The notes beneath the pieces were generated by a model. It was not told the DNA's origin, searched no databases, and worked only from the letters and a program-made list of their open reading frames with translations. From Epinephelus fuscoguttatus (Eukaryota; Chordata; Actinopteri; Perciformes; Serranidae): a DNA stretch of 64,000 bases. The stretch's first letter is position 1. Each line of letters begins with the position of its first letter. Location of the stretch: the NCBI RefSeq assembly GCF_011397635.1, contig NC_064775.1, forward strand, positions 17,590,954 through 17,654,953. Direction: 5' to 3'. Below are positions 62,968 to 64,000 of this stretch, in pieces. A program made the translations under genes and the position numbers.

Positions 62968-63339
62968 ACAGTATTGCTGATTGGAGTATGTAGCTGCCCT
63001 GATTCAATGGCAGCAGTCATGGGTGGTAGGTGAGCCCATGGCTAAGTAACTTGCTAATGTTAGATAATGTTACCAAGGCTAACCTGTTGATGAGTTAACA
63101 TTATATCATCACAAACAACAGCTGTGTCCCAATTTAGGGCCCACATAAATTGGGACACAGCTGTTATCTGAAGAAACTGGTAACACTAAACAACTGTATA
63201 CAAGGCCAAAATGTTTGAAAAGAAACTTATCAGGTTCCATTTGCGGTAGCGTTACGCTTTCGTCCACCATCACCTCCAGCATTGCAGTGGCTGAGTGGTG
63301 GTTGGATTTCTCCTTGACCACCCGATGCCACTTCGGTCG

Positions 63340-63567
63340 AGGTCCTTCTTTTGGTCCCGGTAATCTTTTTTTTAACTTTTTAAGCTTGAAGCTTATCTGG
63401 TCGACGGTCCTCTCGTACCCCGCAGCAGCCATCTCATGCTGTATTTGGATAAATACCGGCGTGGTCCGCGAAGCGCCCTTGAGTTTGTTTTGAACCTCTG
63501 CCGAAGACCATGAGGGAAGGAGACAGCTTGTTTCGTTGATGGACCACTGTTGCTTCGATGCGTCCAT
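63340..63567 (-). pseudogene. Harbinger Myb/SANT-like DNA-binding protein, first exon
   Basis: From ATG 63567 the minus strand reads MDASKQQWSINETSCLLPSW, then AEVQNKLKGASRTTPVFIQI and AAAGYERTVDQISFKLKKLK, a trihelix/Myb-SANT domain. The frame is lost after about 63340. The tryptophan pattern and the charged third helix match the accessory protein needed by PIF-Harbinger nucleases for DNA binding. Confidence 0.75.
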
Positions 63568-63569
63568 GG

Positions 63570-63815
63570 CTTCCCTCTTCACTGTTTTTTTTTTTTAAAA
63601 TGGCGCTTCGCACAGTCTCATTTATTGTTGTCGGTCTCAATAACCCTGCCCCCTTCCCTGTGACGTATGTGGTTCGTTCTTCTAGTCCAGCAAAGAACTG
63701 GTGCCGCTCTGGAACCGGTTTCTCTGGCCCAGAGCAAGTTCTTTTGTCTGTCGAAACAGGAAAACTGGTTCCAAATTAAGCACTGGCCCCGAACCAGCAC
63801 TGGAACTGCTTTGGG
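63570..63815. mobile_element. Harbinger-type terminal region
   Basis: A 5'-flank rich in AACCGGTTTCTCTGG, GGAAAACTGGTTCC and AACCAGCACTGGAACTGC lies between the Myb-like ATG and the Penelope-like sequence at 63817. It is probably the terminus and promoter of the Harbinger element. The exact end and target triplet could not be fixed. Confidence 0.5.
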
Positions 63816-63816
63816 G

Positions 63817-64000
63817 GAAAGAGGCATGAAAGAAGCCATCTACGTCAAACTGGAACGACCATGGTTAAACAGAGGGGGTGGCCTACGACACCACTTATCA
63901 CCCACCTACAATGCAGTCTTGAGATCCCTTCCCAGACCACTTCACACCTATTCACCCCTGGTCTCACCTGACCCTAACGACTCACATGGTGGCCAAGTGG
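63817..64000 (+). pseudogene. Second Penelope-like GIY-YIG 3' end, runs off the window
   Basis: An open frame reads ERGMKEAIYVKLERPWLNRG, then GLRHHLSPTYNAVLRSLPRP, and continues to the window edge. It is closely similar to 58840-59020, but here the frame is unbroken. It starts abruptly at the Harbinger border, so the upstream endonuclease part is absent. Confidence 0.8.

Overview
The window looks like nuclear DNA of a ray-finned (teleost) fish, probably a percomorph. Evidence is a teleost-type gamma connexin (cx43.4-like), an inhibin alpha gene near an stk11ip-like gene, intron-rich genes with GT-AG splice sites, and dense fish repeats: Tc1, piggyBac, PIF-Harbinger, hAT, Kolobok-like, Penelope-like, L2, RTE/Rex3 and L1 fragments, and a solo LTR. 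Nothing prokaryotic or viral was recognised.

Layout. 1-769: Tc1 remnant. 4321-5209: hAT element with a perfect 8-bp target duplication. 6204-10725 (+): last four coding exons of an stk11ip-like gene, with a 1.2-kb purine-only tract in one intron. 11588-18260: intergenic repeats. 18649-30140 (+): a gamma connexin (gjc4/cx43.4 type) with a candidate first exon at 18.7-19.2 kb, an ATG at 25961 and coding sequence split over four exons; the last exon carries only the final three residues plus part of a fourth. 30940-38302: palindromic MITE, minus-strand L2-type LINE split by a hAT insertion, and a frameshifted piggyBac. 38655-42659 (-): inhibin alpha (inha), two coding exons, its 3-kb intron filled by a minisatellite-bearing repeat. 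43340-45825: decayed HIPK-like kinase hit by a TTAA-flanked Kolobok-like element, itself hit by a Penelope-like insertion. 46.5-64 kb has no host gene I can support; it is nested mobile DNA, including a nearly intact Tc1, a 1.8-kb foldback element, a solo LTR, and a piggyBac fragment abutting a Harbinger element.

The three host genes are not an operon-like unit. stk11ip and inha are neighbours in human 2q35 (from memory), so their presence here 28 kb apart supports both identifications; the connexin and repeats lie between them. All exon joins come from splice consensus plus frame continuity, not transcript data.
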